Source: Aquihabitans sp. G128
Lineage (GTDB): Bacteria; Actinomycetota; Acidimicrobiia; Acidimicrobiales; Iamiaceae
Reading direction: 5' to 3'
Assembly (NCBI RefSeq): GCF_019048865.1
Contig: NZ_CP077604.1
Span: 4,216,001 to 4,280,000, forward strand
Length of the DNA stretch: 64,000 nucleotides
Shown here piece by piece: positions 63,409 to 64,000 of this stretch. The position numbers were made by a program, and so were the translations under genes. Under the pieces are notes generated by a model, which was not told the origin of the DNA, made no database searches, and saw only the letters and a list, made by a program, of their open reading frames with translations. The first letter of the stretch is position 1. Every line of letters begins with the position of its first letter.

Positions 63409-64000
63409 TCAGGAGCGGGTGGCCGGTGGGTCCAGCGCCGCCGCCAGGTCGCCGCGGCGGTGGAGGCCGAGCTTGGCGAACGCCCGTTGGAGGTGGGTCT
63501 CGGCGGTGCGCACCGAGATGCCGAGGGCACCGGCGATCTCCTGGTTGGCCTGCCCGGCGGCGGCCCGGGTGGTGACGTCGAGCTCGCGGTCGGTGAGCCC
63601 GACCACCAGCTCACCGAAGCGAAGCGCCGGCGTGGCCGCGCCCGGGCACCGGGCCCGCTGGGCGTCGCTCAGCTGCTTGGCGGCCGCCGCCAGCGCGTTC
63701 GACCCGGCGCGCCGGTGGGCGCCGGCGCCGAGGGCGAAGGACTCCGCGGCATCCAGGTGCAGGCCGAGCTCGGCGTAGGCGGCGCCTGCCGCCACCAGCC
63801 CGGCACCGTCGTCGGCGGCGAGGGCGGCGATGTGGGCGGCCTGGGCGCGGGCCCACGGGCTCTGCTCGACGACCGACGTGGTGGCGAAGGCGGCCACGTG
63901 CGGGGCGACCGGCAGCCCGGCGCGCACCGCCTCGTACCGGAGGCGCAGGGCGCGCGTGGCCATGCCCTCGCGCTCGGCCCAGGCCAGCGCGGCCTCGAGC
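63409..64000 (-). CDS. LuxR-family regulator, C-terminal part (runs off the window)
   Basis: The visible 197 or so residues are helical, TPR-like and end in a LuxR HTH (LTDRELDVTTRAAAG, then LGISVRTAETHLQRAFAKLG). The frame is open to the window edge, so the internal ATG at 63963 is probably not the start. The ending is typical of MalT/LAL-type or other large LuxR regulators. It is convergent with the giant surface protein gene, with a 28-base gap. Confidence 0.8.
   Translation of the reverse strand, partial: LEAALAWAEREGMATRALRLRYEAVRAGLPVAPHVAAFATTSVVEQSPWARAQAAHIAALAADDGAGLVAAGAAYAELGLHLDAAESFALGAGAHRRAGSNALAAAAKQLSDAQRARCPGAATPALRFGELVVGLTDRELDVTTRAAAGQANQEIAGALGISVRTAETHLQRAFAKLGLHRRGDLAAALDPPATRS

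Noticed and set aside
59547-63614. A 1,355-codon open frame on the minus strand
   Set aside because: It is opposite the surface protein domains and the Thr stalk, with long Arg/Gly repeats and no recognisable fold.

Overview
The window is high-GC DNA from an actinobacterium, probably of the class Acidimicrobiia. Support comes from GC-rich coding with GTG/TTG starts and long chains of 4-nt start/stop overlaps, AfsR/BTAD-type and MalT-type LuxR regulators, an HspR-like MerR gene beside hsp20, a BlaI/M56 pair and an LPXTG sortase substrate. Placement below phylum is inference.

Region 1 (1-22,475) is a copper and extracytoplasmic-thiol region. A CsoR module holds copZ, a secreted HVHP-motif copper-binding protein, copA (CPC), csoR and copB (CPH), with two CsoR-type palindromes. 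Around it are about nine transcription units preceded by another palindrome, TACKAC-N5-GTMGTA, which I assign to the BlaI-family repressor encoded with an M56 (BlaR-like) membrane protease at 10.0-11.3 kb. These units encode a Cys-rich membrane protein, a cyclase-YHS fusion, a DUF6220-like protein, Lgt, a DUF305 lipoprotein, two divergent Lgt-like proteins, an M15-like lipoprotein, a MurJ/MviN homologue, two GNAT acetyltransferases, two TlpA-type thioredoxins, CcdA, DUF2752, a methyltransferase, a Met-rich peptide and a Tat multicopper oxidase. Together they look like a proteolysis-controlled programme for copper detoxification, disulfide chemistry and lipoprotein maturation at the cell surface.

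Region 2 (22,729-45,578) carries the marks of two tandem integrative elements. A tyrosine integrase (frameshifted) ends just before a 48-nt 3' half of an initiator tRNA-fMet. An identical half lies 21 kb further right. Repeated TTCTACTGT/TTCTACAGT sequences look like integrase arm sites. The left element would carry the copper region. The right element carries two paralogous sets of MalT-type regulator, small protein, ABC ATPase and ABC permease, an MFS exporter with an XRE-cupin regulator, an EamA transporter, a SARP/AfsR-like regulator next to an MMPL exporter, and a DUF3761-like protein. Its right end has decayed into two gene fragments.

Region 3 (45,579-64,000) reads as chromosomal backbone. 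It has hsp20 and an HspR-like gene with a clear promoter, a cyclic-di-GMP cluster (degenerate EAL, receiver, EAL-like, GGDEF) with a shared upstream motif, a Tat-exported repeat protein, a roughly 3,600-residue LPXTG-anchored subtilase/PKD/CAP/Ig protein, and the 3' end of a LuxR gene running off the window.

Several genes are split by single-base frameshifts. Three of them sit exactly at the window's seven-base C runs in genes, and removing one C restores each reading frame. This points to homopolymer over-calling or real slippage, so the affected genes are annotated as single loci.
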